A stretch of 64,000 nt of DNA from Impatiens glandulifera (Eukaryota; Streptophyta; Magnoliopsida; Ericales; Balsaminaceae): the NCBI RefSeq assembly GCF_907164915.1, contig NC_061866.1:51581113-51645112 (forward strand), in the 5' to 3' direction. Made by a program: the position numbers and the translations under genes. Positions 48,480-63,253 of the stretch are shown in pieces (position 1 is the first letter of the stretch; each line of letters starts with the position of its first letter). The notes beneath the pieces were generated by a model. That model was not told where the DNA came from. It saw nothing but the letters and a program-made list of their open reading frames with translations, and searched no databases.

Positions 48480-49740
48480 AGATGGTTGAAGTGCAAAATA
48501 CTCACGAGGTAAAATTGTGATTTGAGATATGGTTTTTTGAAGGGATAAGAAGTCGGTAACAAAGGACTAGAGGTCGCTTGGTAAGAGACCGGTAACAAAT
48601 GAGTGTGAGATCACGAGATTAGAGGTCAGTTGAGATTAGTAGTTGATTTTTCGATGGATAAGAGATGTGTAAAAATATGATTGAGATGTAATTTTTGGGG
48701 GAATAAGACGTCGGTAACAAATAATTTTGACGTCACGAGATTAGAGGTCAATTTTTATTAGTGGTTGGTTTGTCGATGGATAAGTAACATGTGAAAATGT
48801 GACTGAGATTGGTCGTTGTTTATTGGTTTGTCGAAGGATAAAAGTCGTGTGAAAGTGTGATTGTCGAGGGAGAAGTAGCGTGTGAAAGTGTGATTGAGAT
48901 TTTGATTGATGGTTGATTTGTTGATGCATAAGAGATACGTGAAAGTGTGATTGAGATTGGTGGTTGGTTTGCTGAGTGATAAGAAGGTGTTTGAAAGTTT
49001 GATTAAGATTGCTTGATTGTTGGTTTGTCGATGCATAAGAGGCACGTAAAAATGTGATTGAGATTGCTTGTTGGTTTGCCAATGATAAAGAGTCGCGTGA
49101 AAGTGTGATTTAGATTAGTGATTTGTTTGTCGATGGAATATCGTGTGAAGTGTGATTTAGATTAGTGATTAGTTTGTCGATAGATAAGAAGCGTGTGAAA
49201 GTGTGATTAAGATTGATGTTTAGTTTGTTGAGATATAAGAAAGTGTGTAAAAGTGTGATTGTGATTGTGACTGGTAGTCGATTTGTCAATGCATAAGAGG
49301 CGCGTGAAAATGTGATTGTGATTTGTGGTTGGTTTGACAAATGATAAGAGTCATGTGAAAATGTGATTCAGATTTTGATGGTTGATTTGCCGGGATAAAG
49401 AGGCGCATTAAAGTGTGATTGAGATTAGTAGTTTGGTTTGTCGAGGAATAAGAGACGTCTGAAAGTGTGATTGAGATTGGTGAATGGTTTGTCGAGAGAT
49501 AAGAGACGTTTGAAAGTATATGATTGAGATGTGGTTTGTCGAGGGATAAGAGACCGGTAAAAAAGGATCATGAGGTCACGGGATAGAGGTCTCGATTGAG
49601 ATTGGTGGGTGGTTTGTCGAGTGATAAGAGGCGCATGAAAGTGTGATTGAGATTGGTGATTGGTTTACTAATGGATAAGAGACGTATGAAAGTGTGATTA
49701 GAGATTTGTGGTTGGTTTGTCGAGTGATAAATGGTGTGTG
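48480..49740. repeat. Minisatellite, about twenty degenerate 45-62 bp units
   Basis: Each unit resembles GTGTGATTGAGATT, then GGTTTGTCGA, then GATAAGAG and a short GTGTGAAA end. Units vary in length and sequence, so it is not a recent expansion. Open frames on the minus strand come from the repeat. Confidence 0.85.
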
Positions 49741-49884
49741 AAATATATATTAATGATATTTAGATTGAAACAAATACCATATATTTTAGAAATTACATTT
49801 ACAATTAAATTATTATTTTTAAAATCTAACTAATAATCTTCAAAGATTTGATTAATCCTTTGCATTAGTAACACATTAAAAAAT

Positions 49885-50005
49885 CAAGCTTTAGATTTTT
49901 TTTGAATGCATATTTATTTAAATATTGTGACTACATATATGTATATATGGGGTACAAATATAATCTAATTTTTTTTGAAACTATTGAGTTTATATACAGG
50001 AAATT
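49885..50005 (+). promoter_or_regulatory. Conserved family promoter of the 50006 gene
   Basis: It has the ATTTAAATATTGTGACTACA, TATATATGGGGTACAAATATAATCTAA series, slightly diverged. Confidence 0.6.
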
Positions 50006-50266
50006 ATGAAGACGATTTTCTTTAATATAACTTTCTTATTTTATATTATTATACCAGGTTAACATCTCAATTTAGAAGTATTTTTTATTATTTAATAATT
50101 TAAAATTTTATATTTTTAATAAATATTAGGTATAATATCGTTGTCATTGACATCTAATGCACCACCAGTAGGATCACAAATAAGTTGGTGCAAGGTAATA
50201 TGTCCTACTCTGTGTGGTAGTATTTGTTTTGAAGAACAATGTTATTGTGATGATATTGTCATTTAA
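50006..50266 (+). CDS. Secreted six-cysteine peptide, 62 aa, two exons
   Basis: Exons are 50006-50057 and 50130-50266, with a 72-bp phase-1 intron, the shortest in the cluster. The signal peptide is MKTIFFNITFLFYIIIP, with one lysine fewer than its relatives. The mature part has C-x3-C-x3-C-x3-C-x4-C-x-C (WCKVIC, CGSIC, CYC) and ends only six residues after the last cysteine. After the TAA the same frame reads SDSRIIKDTN and a stop, so an ancestral tail like that of the 6877 protein has been cut off. AATAAA follows near 50335. It lies in the segment found only in unit 2. Confidence 0.8.
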
Positions 50267-51750
50267 TCGGATAGTCGCATTATCAAAGATACAAATTAAA
50301 GATAAAAATTCCGGTACGAATTGTATTGCTGTTGTGAAATAAAACTAAGGTTATGTTTAACTTATTACTTTATTTAATATATTAATAATTTATTTAATAT
50401 AAGTTATAACTCATATTTATAATATTTATAAGTAATTTATTTATATATATATTAAAATAATTAATATTATTACATGATTATATGTATATATTAATATAAT
50501 AATAACCTATAATAAAATTTAGGGTAAACATATTTCACTAGACGCTCTAGAGGAGTTCGAATTTTTTTAATTGAGCCGAGCATGATCGACTCGTGAGCTC
50601 AACTAAATTCATACGAGCTCGAGCAAGAATATATACTAGACGAGTCAACTCGAGTCTGACACTGTTCGGCTCGACTCAATTACATCCCTAAGATACTCAC
50701 CTCAAAATAAACTTCAGTTATTTAAATTAATTTACATTTTTTTTAATTTGAAAATCTTATATAAAATATATTTATTTTTAGTTTCAATATGATTTTTATA
50801 TTTAGCCGAGATTATATATATATTCTCTATAATTCTTGTCAAAAGTATTTTGTTTTTGCTAAGATGACAATTTTTATACATATCACACAAAATAACATTT
50901 CATTAATACTAAAAATTCTATGTCAAAGAGACATGTGTTTTTAATTAATAATCTTATTATATATTTTGATTTTGCAAAAATAAAAGAGAGATAAAAAAAT
51001 TTGTTTTCTATTTCTTAGATAAGAGTTTATTCTTTATATATATATATATATAATTTTATTCTTCTTAAATTATAGTTTTTTTTTTAAATATTAATTTATT
51101 CTCTTAAAAATAAACTATTATCCACACTATTATAAATACTTTTTGACTAATAATTCTCTCTTTTGCGCATTTACTTGTTCAACTGTACTTTATAATTCTC
51201 TAGAATTTAGTTCACTATCATCCATTAATACATTTGAAGAGAATATCTAATGCAGTTAGTCTAGCTTTTTATGGAAATTTTGTACTACAAATGTTTGATA
51301 ATTGAATCGTGACTAAATTCCTTTTGAAACATACAAATACATTTACCTAACCATAAGCTAAATCTTAAATCCCTTAAATATTCATAATATATTATTATTT
51401 TAAAAAAAATTAAAAACTAACTAGATACAGTTTTTTTTTTTTTTTATATTTTAATTAAGCTTCATTTATAAACTATGATCTCATTTTCATTTAAAACGTT
51501 TTTATGAAAAATAATCAAAATATTTTATTGATGTAATGTAATAAATCGGTTAACAAATATATCTAAACAATACAACGTATCTTACATATATATAAATTTA
51601 AGAGAAATAATAAAGAAAAGACAAATATTGACAACATTCAATTTTATCACATCATTCTCTACCTTTTTATATCTTTTTTTTTTAAATCTAACTAATTATC
51701 TCTAACGATTTTTTAATCCTTTGCATTAATAACACATTAAAAAAAAAAAA
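50267..51750. other. AT-rich intergenic DNA, no gene seen
   Basis: A somewhat GC-richer stretch at 50530-50690 with several ACTCGAG-like phrases looks like a repeat fragment of unknown type. Confidence 0.45.
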
Positions 51751-51855
51751 ATCAAACTTTAGATTTTGTAAATACATCTTTATTTAAATATTGTGACTAT
51801 ATATTATATAATCTAAACAAAATTTGAAACTATTGAATTTATATGAAAAAAAAAT

Positions 51856-52038
51856 ATGAAGAAAACTTTTCTTTATATGACTTTCTTATTTTATATTATT
51901 ATATCAGGTTAACATTTAAACTTAAAAATATTTTCTTTATTATTATTATTATTATTGATTTTGAATATTTATATTTTTTAATATATATTAGGAACAATAA
52001 CATTGTTAATGACTTCTCGTCATTGTCACTATAATTGA
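51856..52038 (+). pseudogene. Peptide gene with truncated exon 2
   Basis: The promoter (about 51751-51855) and exon 1 (51856-51907, MKKTFLYMTFLFYIIIS) are intact. Exon 2 from 51992 reads (G)TITLLMTSRHCHYN and then TGA at 52036-52038, with no cysteine cluster. Family 3' flank follows soon after, so most of exon 2 is deleted. A signal-peptide-only product is conceivable but unlikely to function. Confidence 0.72.
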
Positions 52039-54072
<2,034 letters not shown>

Positions 54073-54194
54073 ATTCAAACTTTAGATTTTGTAAATACAT
54101 CTTTATTTAAATATTGTGACTACATGTATGTATATATGGGTACAAATATTATCTAAACAAAATTTGAAACTATTGAGTTTATATTCAGGAAAAT
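54073..54194 (+). promoter_or_regulatory. Conserved family promoter of the 54195 gene
   Basis: TTTAGATTTTGTAAATACATC, ATTTAAATATTGTGACTACA, TATATATGGGTACAAATATTATC and the TTGAAACTATTGAG leader are all present. Confidence 0.6.
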
Positions 54195-54499
54195 ATGAAG
54201 AAGACTTTCCTTTATATGACTTTCTTATTTTATATTATTATGCCAGGTTAACATTTCAACTTAGAAATATTTTTTTTATTATTTAATAATTTTGAATATT
54301 TATGTTTTTTTTTTAATATATACTAGGTACAATAACATTTTCATTGACTTCGGATGATCCAACGATAATAGATCTAGATTCACAAATTAGTTGGTGTAAC
54401 CTTGTTTGTCCTTTATGTGGTGGTATTTGTTTGGAAGGAAATTGTTATTGCGATCCTCAGTCAAATTATGAAGATAATATAAAAGGTGAAAACAAATAA
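54195..54499 (+). CDS. Secreted six-cysteine peptide, 74 aa, two exons
   Basis: Exons are 54195-54246 and 54327-54499, with an 80-bp phase-1 intron. The signal peptide is MKKTFLYMTFLFYIIMP. The mature part is close to the 33244 and 61025 proteins (acidic SDDPTIIDLD linker, WCNLVCPLCGGIC, CYC), with C-x3-C-x2-C-x3-C-x4-C-x-C spacing. It has a distinct acidic tail (SNYEDNIKGENK). The poly-A signal AATAAA is near 54532. Predicted secreted; function unknown. Confidence 0.82.
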
Positions 54500-55381
54500 G
54501 AATTTTTGTGCAAGTTGTATTGTTCTTGTGTAATAAAACTAATGCTTAATTTAATATATTAATAACTTATTTAATATAAGTTTATTTGATTAATTTATAT
54601 TTATAATTATTTTTTTTATATGAATTTAAGTAAAATTATGTTAAAAATATTCAACTTATTTTAGGAGAAAAACACCCCTATTATAAAAATAAAATAAAAT
54701 TAACAGCTTTATCTTTCTAAATTTTTCATTTTTTTCCTTTACATGAACAAACTTTGTTCTTTTCATTTTATTACAAAAATCATACAAAACAAATGTGATC
54801 ATATCTAATCTAATTATAAAATTTTAATGTACGACACACTACTTAATTTAATATATTAATAATTTATTTAATATAAGTTTATTTGATAGTATATATTTAT
54901 AATTACTCATATTTATATGAATTTAAGTGAAAATATATTTAAAATAAAAAATTAAATATCAAACTTATATTAAAAGTGAAAAACATAATATTCTAACCAT
55001 CACACAAAAAAACAACTTTATCTTTCTAAAAAAAAAATTCTTTACAAGTACAAACTTCATTCTTTTTATTTTTTATTATAATTTATCAAAATTTTAATGT
55101 TGTAAGATTATTTTTAAAAATTATAAAAAAATATGATTATATTTAAACTAATTATAAAATAGAGAAAAAAAACGTTAAAAAAATTGTTAAATATATTATT
55201 CGCACCTATATTCATATTCTCATTATTTTATTGGAACCAAACGCTCCCCAACAAAATGATTTGCATTTTTGATATATGAAAATTTTATATAAAATGTCTT
55301 TTAAATATGTTTTTCATATTTATTCCATACTGTTTATATTTTCTTTTTCAAATTCTTTTAAGAGTATTTAAAAAAAAAATC

Positions 55382-55543
55382 ATGACAATGATACCAAAGA
55401 AAAATTTAAAATTTGGTAAAAATTATATTAAAGGAGCTCAATTAACTAGAGTAATTTCTAAAACACTAAAGTCCAATTCCAATACCGATTGGGTAGAAGT
55501 AGATGTTTTATTATTAAAAGAATTAAAATGTATTAATATATAA
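55382..55543 (+). CDS. Hypothetical 53-aa ORF, copy 2
   Basis: One residue different from the frame at 13494 (Ala for Val). A longer upstream extension of the frame lies in AT-rich sequence and is not conserved as coding. Confidence 0.3.
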   Translation: MTMIPKKNLKFGKNYIKGAQLTRVISKTLKSNSNTDWVEVDVLLLKELKCINI

Positions 55544-55957
55544 TAATAAAAATAAATTATATTTTATTTAATAAATGAAATAGTGTATTTAATTAGAAGG
55601 TAAATAAAGTAATATTTAATTAGCAGGAGAAATTAAAGTTAAATTTGTCCTTTAAGAGATTACATGAGCAAGGAAGTTTTGATCATATTGCCTCACTTCA
55701 TTCCACTAATTTCTTTTCATCGTGCTCGTCTGTCTATCCGTTCTGTTTAAATTATTTTTAATTTCCATAAAAAGAGAAAGAATAGTTGATAATTAAATCA
55801 ATATTTGTAGAGTGAAATTCAAATAATAATTAAACTCAATTTTAATTCTACAATATTACAATTTATCTAATTTTTTCAGTTATATATAATCTAGATTCAA
55901 CTTTTGTAATGATATTTAAATTATTATTATTATTAGGTCATCTTGCTCTATTTCTCA

Positions 55958-56159
55958 TCTATATATATATATAATGATGCTTAATTTTTAAAGTGTCCAG
56001 ATTGCCGGGTCGAGAGCCGTGGTTAATTTGGATATATGTGAGAGTAAATGGATATTTGGGTCGGATTATGGGTTGACCCGTTCATAAAAATTTTACCGAA
56101 ATATTTTTTTCACGGTTTTTTATATTATTACTTGTGCAAATGCACGGGATACATGTTAG
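55958..56159 (+). mobile_element. Short non-autonomous Helitron-like element
   Basis: It starts TCTATATATA and ends CATGTTAG, and is inserted between A and T with no duplication. The empty site is seen in block C copy 1 (TTTCTCGTTCAATT, near 13955) and in both block B copies (CTTCTCATTCAACTT). It is the sister of the element at 2228-2431. Confidence 0.7.
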
Positions 56160-57716
56160 TTCAATTAAATGTTGTTGTGTAGCCTTTAGAGAGGATGCAT
56201 TTCGCATTTTTATTAAGATGCTGACTAAAAATATTGTTTTTTTGACCGATTTTGTATTTTGCGCAAAATTAAGGAAAATAACATAATTAGATCGGTTATA
56301 GAGGTGGGGAAGAGGGGAAGGGAAAGCGGTTGAGGTGAAGTTGGCAGATGATTAATTTGATACATGGAAATTATGATTATATATACTAATTAATTGATGA
56401 TATATAAAGTAAATAAAATAAATAACATAACAACCTTATTTTATCTGAACTAACTGTGTTATTTAGTAGGGAATTTTAAATATACAAACTTCTAAAAAAA
56501 TAATAATAATAAATTAGAGATACTTCAATTTTAAAAAAATATTTCAACTACAGTTATAAATTTGTCATTTACCCTATTGGAATGTGAAAATATTGACACT
56601 AGAGAATTATGTGACAATAATTGAGTAATTTAAAAATTAAAAAAAAATTATCATCCTATTCAATTTTTAATCCACTAAATTCATAGCACATTATTCCTAC
56701 ACCATTTTTTCAATATATTTCCGTTTTAATTTATTGTTTGTGTCGAAATAATATGTGAGAATAAATGGATACTTGGGTCGGATTGTGGGTTAACCCGTCC
56801 ATAAACTAATAATAAAATTAGAAATGCTATAAGTATGTTTCGAACTCGCAACCTAACAAAACAAGCATAGTCTTTTAATCAACTAGGCTAATAAAACTTT
56901 ATATTTTAAATTCAAAACAAAATTTAATAAAAGTGGACGTTTTAATAATATAATTTCATTATATATATATATATAATGCTGTTTAATTTTTAAAATGTTC
57001 GGATTGCCGAGTCGAGATTTGTTAAAAATACCATCACATTTTTATCTTAATTTTTTTTCTCGATTTGCAAATGCACGGGACACAGGTTAGTTTCATTAAT
57101 ACTGAAAATAATATTCTGATTAAAAGGGTAATCATAATAAAGATTATATATTCTAATTATATTTTAAGGTATTTTATAATATATATATATATATATATAC
57201 TAATTAAAAAATAAATAAAATCATATTATAAACAAAATAATTGAAGAAATCAAATCAAATGTAAAAACAGCTTTAATACATTAGAGTTGCTAGAATTGAT
57301 GACCAACTTTGGAATGCCATTTACATGTTCTCAATGTAAGATATATAATATATTGATATATTTTTTCTAACTGCTATGCAAATGCATGCAATTTATGTGT
57401 TTAATTGTTTGTTTTAGGTGATATCAAAGTTCACTAAAAATCGCAAATGAAGAACTTTGTTGTGTTATTTAAATAATCCATTATTTGTTTATCTAATACC
57501 TATTTTGTCGTCAATTAATTAAAATATTAATAATACTTAAGTATTTTTTCATCTGAATAAACTCATTTCAATAAATTTAGTTTTGTATCTGGATACCAAT
57601 AAAATCAATTTTTTACTACAGTCTATGAAAAACGAGACCAAACAATTAGTTAATATTGTAAATCTGTGTATAAAACCAAACTTCAGATTAAACTTTTGGA
57701 GTTGAAATTATTTCAG

Positions 57717-57839
57717 GGGAATATGATAGAAGAAAGACTTGTCCCAATCACCGTAGGGTTGGTTCAACCAAGAAAGGCATGGTAGAGTCATTTCTTTTTG
57801 TTGATGAAGTCTCCTTCAGATCTTACAACTACTGAACTA
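57717..57839 (+). other. Unexplained conserved GC-richer segment, copy 2
   Basis: Identical by eye to 29955-30077, while the sequence on either side has diverged. Confidence 0.35.
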
Positions 57840-59169
57840 GTATTCCACGCTCTTCGAAATCTTTTCCAATTCGATTATGGGCGGTTATAACTATTCAAGA
57901 AGACACTCGAAATTAAAAGGATAAAAATAACATTTGTAGTAACTCTCTGGAAAGAGTCTTAATTAAGATGTTGTTCTATGTATATGTGTAGGGAATTATC
58001 GAAAAACTCTATAATAAAGAGACATGTTTTTATAATTAATAATCTTATTATATATTTTTGATTTAACAAAAATAAAAGAGAAAAATAAAAAATAAAAAAT
58101 TATTTTTCTTCTTCTTAGACAAGAGTTTATTATTAATATATATATATATATATATATTCTTCTTACTAAATTAGAATTAATTTTTTGAAATAATAATTTA
58201 TTCTCTCAAATAAACTATTAACATGTACTATTATTGTGAATTTAATTTTGACTTTAATATAGTCACTTTTTGAATCGGTCGAAATCAGATTCGGTTGAAA
58301 ATCTGAACTGAAAACATTCATTGGAAAGGTTAGCTATCGAAATGAAGCAAGCGTTGTCGAAGTGAAACAAGCGCTATTGAGTGAAGCTTGTTTCACTTGT
58401 ATTGACGCTGTAAATAGAAATGAAGTAAGCTTCCCTAGTGCGTTTAAGGTTTAATCCAGAACGAAGCATTGATATTTTCAAGTTTATAGTTTTTTTTTTT
58501 AATTCGTATGTAATTTAATAATATAATATTAATGTAATTTATTTTTTAAATAACCAATCAAACAATTTTTTATAAAATTTTTTAATTGATGGTAAGATGA
58601 TTTAAATAACTCATAACTAATTTTAGATGTATTGAAATTTAAAAAGTTTGATTAAGAAAATATTTTTTTAATAAAAAAAATAATATATATAAAAAATTAA
58701 GTATTTTAATTATTTTGGAAAAAAAAAGTAATTTATTATTAATTGATTAGCATGGGAAATGAGAATATGACAAAATATTTAAAGATTATTCAAATCACTT
58801 GTTTGAAACAAAAACAATCATTAAAAAATATATATATTATTATTTTATATTTTTATAAATAATTTAATTAATAAAATAAATTATTTCTATTAAAGAAATT
58901 TAAATAATTTTCAAATAACTTACAATTATTTAATTAATTATATTAATTATAAATATTTGATATGATATTTGTTTTCATATATGTGCAAGTGATTATATAT
59001 ATACAATTTATATATCAATATATTTAAATTTAACTTTTTTTAAAAGAAATTTAAAATCTTGTACAACCTTTGGTTCAACTGATTGTCACAATAGTATTAA
59101 GTTAAAATGGGATATGAGAGGTTAATTTCCTAAATTTAAAAATTAAGTTTTTTCATTTAAAAGAAAAAA

Positions 59170-59695
59170 AATAAGGGGCAAGGCAAGGGGACCCCTCTCT
59201 TATTACCTTTTCGTAGCTATCTTGGCGATCTTTGAGAGCATCTTCGCGATCTTTGAGAGCATCTTTGCGATGTTCCGAAAGAATCGTCCATACATTTTTC
59301 ACAAGTTCTGTGAGGTAGAGGAGGTAACCCATTTATGATTTGTTGACGATTTGTTCATTTTAGCGCACGTTGATTACATTAAAACTATTAGGGTTGCACT
59401 AACGTTTTTTTTCTGAGATTACAGGTTTAACTATTAATGAAAGCAAAAATGTGACATTTTATAGAGGCGTGAAGGACGAAACAAAGCAGGATATCTTCAA
59501 CACAATGGGCATCAAGGAAGATAGCTTTCCCGTGAGGTATTTAGGAATTCCGTTAACCGCGATGCAGATCAAGATCTCACACTGCAAGCCGCTGATTGAA
59601 AAGATGAAAAACACGATATCTGACTAGGCAACGAAAAACTTTCTTATGTAGAAAAGATCGAACTTATCAAAACCGTGGTCTTGGCTACTGGCCAC
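59170..59695 (+). mobile_element. LINE reverse-transcriptase fragment, copy 2
   Basis: Duplicate of 31395-31925, with an extra tandem copy of the GATCTTTGAGAGCATC phrase near 59226-59265. It is joined to peptide exon 2 at its 3' side. Confidence 0.75.
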
Positions 59696-59815
59696 AATAA
59701 TATATTAAAAAATCGATTGGTGCAAATAATATTGTCCTCTATGTGGTGGTATTTGTTTAAAAGGAAAGTGTGATTGCCATTCACATTCACAATATATCAC
59801 AAGATACAAATTAAA
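59696..59815 (+). pseudogene. Peptide gene exon 2 remnant fused to LINE (copy 2)
   Basis: From TGG at 59718 it reads WCK, TAA, YCPLCGGICLKGKCDC. The same stop as in copy 1 shows that it was already dead before the duplication. Confidence 0.75.
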
Positions 59816-60885
59816 GTTAATATAGAATGTGAAAACAATAAGTATTCTGGTATGAATTGAGTTGTATATATTGTTCTTGTATAATAAAACTAAGTCATTG
59901 ACCAATTACTTAATTTAATATATTAATAACTTATTTAACATAAATTAATTTGATAATATTCTAAACTAATATTCTAACCAAAAAAAATATTTTTTTCTTT
60001 CTAAGCACAAACAATTAGTTCTTTTTATTTTTAAATATAATTTATCAAAATTTAATGTTTTGAGTTTAATTTTAAAAAATATCTCAAAAAAATATGATTA
60101 TATCTAATTATAAAATTTTAATAGTTGACCTCCTAATTTATTTAATATATTAATAACTTGTTTAATATAAATTTATTTGATAATGTATATTTTTAATTAC
60201 TTATTTATACGAATTTAATTGAAAATATTTATAAAAAAACTAAAATATCAAACTTATTAAAAGAAGAAAAAACCATTATTCAAAAATAAAAATAAAACAC
60301 ATTTATCTTTCAAATTTTTTCTTTACAAATACAAACTTCATTGTTTTTCGTTTTGATTATAATTTATTAAATTTTAATTTTTGAGAATAATTTTAAAAAA
60401 ATGTAATCATATCTAATATAATTATAAAATAAAAAAGAGTGATAACAGAATTGTTAAATATATTTTATAATTAGATTAGATATGATTAAAAAATAAAATA
60501 CTATATTTTTTATAAACAAAATAACTGAAGAAATAAATCAAATGTAAAAACAACTTGAATTCAATAGAGTTGCTAGAATTCATTGAGATAATTTTTTCTA
60601 CCTTCTATATAAATGCACGCAATTTATGTGTATAATCATATTAGTTGAGAGGATTAAAATCTGAAAATTTATTTTCCTATTCAATTTTCAATCCACTCGA
60701 TTCATATTACAACATTTCTTACATTTTATATATATATATATTAATGACATTTAGATTGAACTAAATATCATATATATTTGAAAAATTACATGTAAAATTA
60801 ATTTTATTTTTTGTAAATCTAACAAAATCTTTAAAGATTTGTTTAATTCTTTGTATTAACTAATAAAAAATTCAAAAAAAATCAA

Positions 60886-61024
60886 ACTTTAGATTTTGTA
60901 AATACATCTTTATTATGTCAAAAATTCAAACTTTAGACATATTGTGACTACATATATGTATATATATGGGTACAAATATTATCTAAACAAAAATTGAAAC
61001 TGTTGAGTTTATATTCAGGAAGAT
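60886..61024 (+). promoter_or_regulatory. Conserved family promoter of the 61025 gene
   Basis: Same arrangement as 33103-33243, with the internal TTCAAACTTTAGA duplication. Confidence 0.6.
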
Positions 61025-61352
61025 ATGAAGAAGACTTTCCTTTATATGTGTTTCTTATTTTATATTATTATGTCAGGTTAACATTTCAACTTAGAAATAT
61101 GTTTTCATTATTTAATAATTTTGAATATTTATGTTTTTTTTTAATATATATATACTAGGTACAATAACATTTTCATTGACTTCGGATGATCCAACCCTAA
61201 TGGATTCACGAATCAGTTGGTGTAACCTTGTTTGTCCTTTATGTGGTGGTATTTGTTTGGAAGGAAATTGTTTGTGCGATCCTGAGTCACATTCTACACC
61301 TAATCCTGAGTCACATTCTACACCTAACATAGAATTAGGTGAAAACAATTAA
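61025..61352 (+). CDS. Secreted six-cysteine peptide, 81 aa, duplicate of the 33244 gene
   Basis: Exons are 61025-61076 and 61159-61352, with an 82-bp phase-1 intron. The signal peptide MKKTFLYMCFLFYIIMS is identical to the 33244 copy. The mature part keeps all six cysteines (WCNLVC, CPLC, CLC). It differs at eight other positions, including two lysines changed to Glu and Asn and the Tyr between the last two cysteines changed to Leu. The tail contains an eight-residue tandem duplication (PESHSTPN twice), from a 24-bp repeat at about 61281-61328. The ending ELGENN is unchanged. AATAAA lies near 61394. Predicted secreted; function unknown. Confidence 0.82.
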
Positions 61353-62978
61353 GAATTAATTTGTGTACAAGTTGAGTTGAGTTATTCTTGTGTAATAAAA
61401 CTAAGGCTTAATTTAATATATTAATAACTTATTTAATATAAGTTTATTTGATTAATTTATATTTATGATTATCTATTTATTTATATGAATTTAAATAAAA
61501 ATATGTTAAAAATATCAAACTTATTAATAATAATAATAATAAGAAAGAAGTTAACAACTTTTATCTTTCTAAATTTTCATTTTTCTCCTTTACATGAACA
61601 AACTTCATTCTCCATTTTATTACAAAAATCATAAAAAAAATGTCATCATATCTAATATAATTATAAAATTTTAATGTATGACATACTGCTTAATTTAATA
61701 TATTAATAATTTATTTAATATAAGTTTATTTGATAGTATATATTTATAATTACTCATATTTATACGAATTTAAGTGAAAATATATTTAAAATAAAAAATT
61801 AAATATCAAACTTATATTAAAAGAAAAAACACAATATTCTAACAATCACAAAAAATAAACTTTATCCTTCTAAATATTTTTTTCTTTACAAGTACAAACT
61901 TCATTCTTTTTATTTTTTTTTATAATTTATCAAAAAATTAATGTTGTAAGATTATTTTAAAAAATCATATGATTATATTTAAACTAATTATAAAATAGAA
62001 AAAAATGAAAAAAGAATTGTTAAATATATTATTCGCATTAAACGCACCTATCAATCACGCACATATTCTTATTTTTTTATTTGAACCAAACGCTCCTCAA
62101 TGAAATTATTTGTATTTTTGATATATGAAAATTTATATAAAATGTTATTTTCATATTTATTCCACATTGTTTGTATATATTTTCTTTCTCAAATTCTTGT
62201 CAAGAGTATTTAAAAAAATCATAACAATGATACCAAAAAAAATTATTTAAAATATGCTAAAAATTATATTAAGGGAGCTCAATTAATTTCTAAAACACTA
62301 AAGGTTATTGTTTCGGTAGGAGTGATGTTTTTTTATTAAAATAATTAAAAGGTATTAATATATAATAATAAAAATAAATTTAAAATGGAAATAAATTATA
62401 TTTGAATTAATAAATTAAATAATATATTTAATTAGAGGATAAATAAAGTAATATTTAGTTAGCATGAGAATTTAAAGTTGAGTTTATTTTTAAGAGATTA
62501 CATCGGCAAAGAAGTTTTGATCATTTTGCCTCGCTTCATTCCGCAAATTTCTTCTTTCTCTCATTTGAGATAGGATTTAACTGTCTCTTTTCATCGTCGT
62601 TTGTCTATTTGTTTCTGTTTAAATTATTTTTAATTTTCATAAAAAGAAAAAAAAATAGTTGGTAATTAAATCAATATTTGTAGAGTGATTCAAATTATAA
62701 TTAAACTCAATTTTAATTATACAATATTAGAATTTATCTAATTTTTTCAGTTATATATAACCTAGATTCAACTTTTGTAATGATATTTAAATTATTATTA
62801 TTATTATTAAGTTATCTTGTTTGCTCTGCTTCTCATTCAACTTTTTGTAATGATAAGGTGTGCATCTAAAGAGATTCATGGTCACGTGATTAGATCGGTT
62901 ATAGAGGTGGGGAAGGGAAAGCGGTTGAGGTGAAGTTGATAGATGATTAATTTGATACATGTAGAGCCGTGATACATG

Positions 62979-63253
62979 TAGAGCCGGCCCAAGGTTTGGA
63001 CTGCCCAAGCCCCGGTAGAAAAATGTCGATATATGTTTTTGTTGCCTTAGATCTAGTTTAAAGAATTGTTAAAAAAAAAATATTTTTAGTAAGATTCTAA
63101 TTTTTTAAATTAAACCACCAAATCACATCCATTTATATTTAAAATTATAATAAATTTAATAAAATAGTATAATATTTTTAACAAATGGGCTGCCCCAGGG
63201 AGTGGGTTGTCCTAGCCCGAGGGCTTGCCGGGCTTACCCCAGGGTCGGCCCTG
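62979..63253. mobile_element. Small hAT-like non-autonomous element
   Basis: It runs from TAGAGCCGGCCC to GGGTCGGCCCTG, with imperfect inverted ends. The flanks GATACATG and AATACATG form an 8-bp target duplication with one mismatch. The empty site (TTTGATACATGGAAATT) is at about 56357. A 17-bp partial repeat of the left end lies just before it. Confidence 0.75.

Larger units (their letters stand above)
54500..56835. repeat. Segmental duplication block C, copy 2
   Basis: Collinear with 12600-14598. It gains a Helitron-like insert at 55958 and lacks the copia element. Apart from the small frame at 55382 it has no gene. Confidence 0.85.
56841..62889. repeat. Segmental duplication block B, copy 2
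   Basis: Collinear with 28728-35084. It includes an uninterrupted repeat at 56745-57092, whose copy in unit 1 is split by the copia element. Stretches 57840-59169, 59816-60885 and 61353-62889 are AT-rich without genes; a frame-shifted copy of the 53-codon ORF sits near 62220. Confidence 0.85.

Noticed and set aside
48741..49340. Three overlapping minus-strand frames rich in Thr, Asn and Gln
   Set aside because: They come from the degenerate minisatellite and change frame between units.
48480..49740. CRISPR-like repeat pattern
   Set aside because: The DNA is eukaryotic and the units are contiguous and degenerate, without unique spacers.
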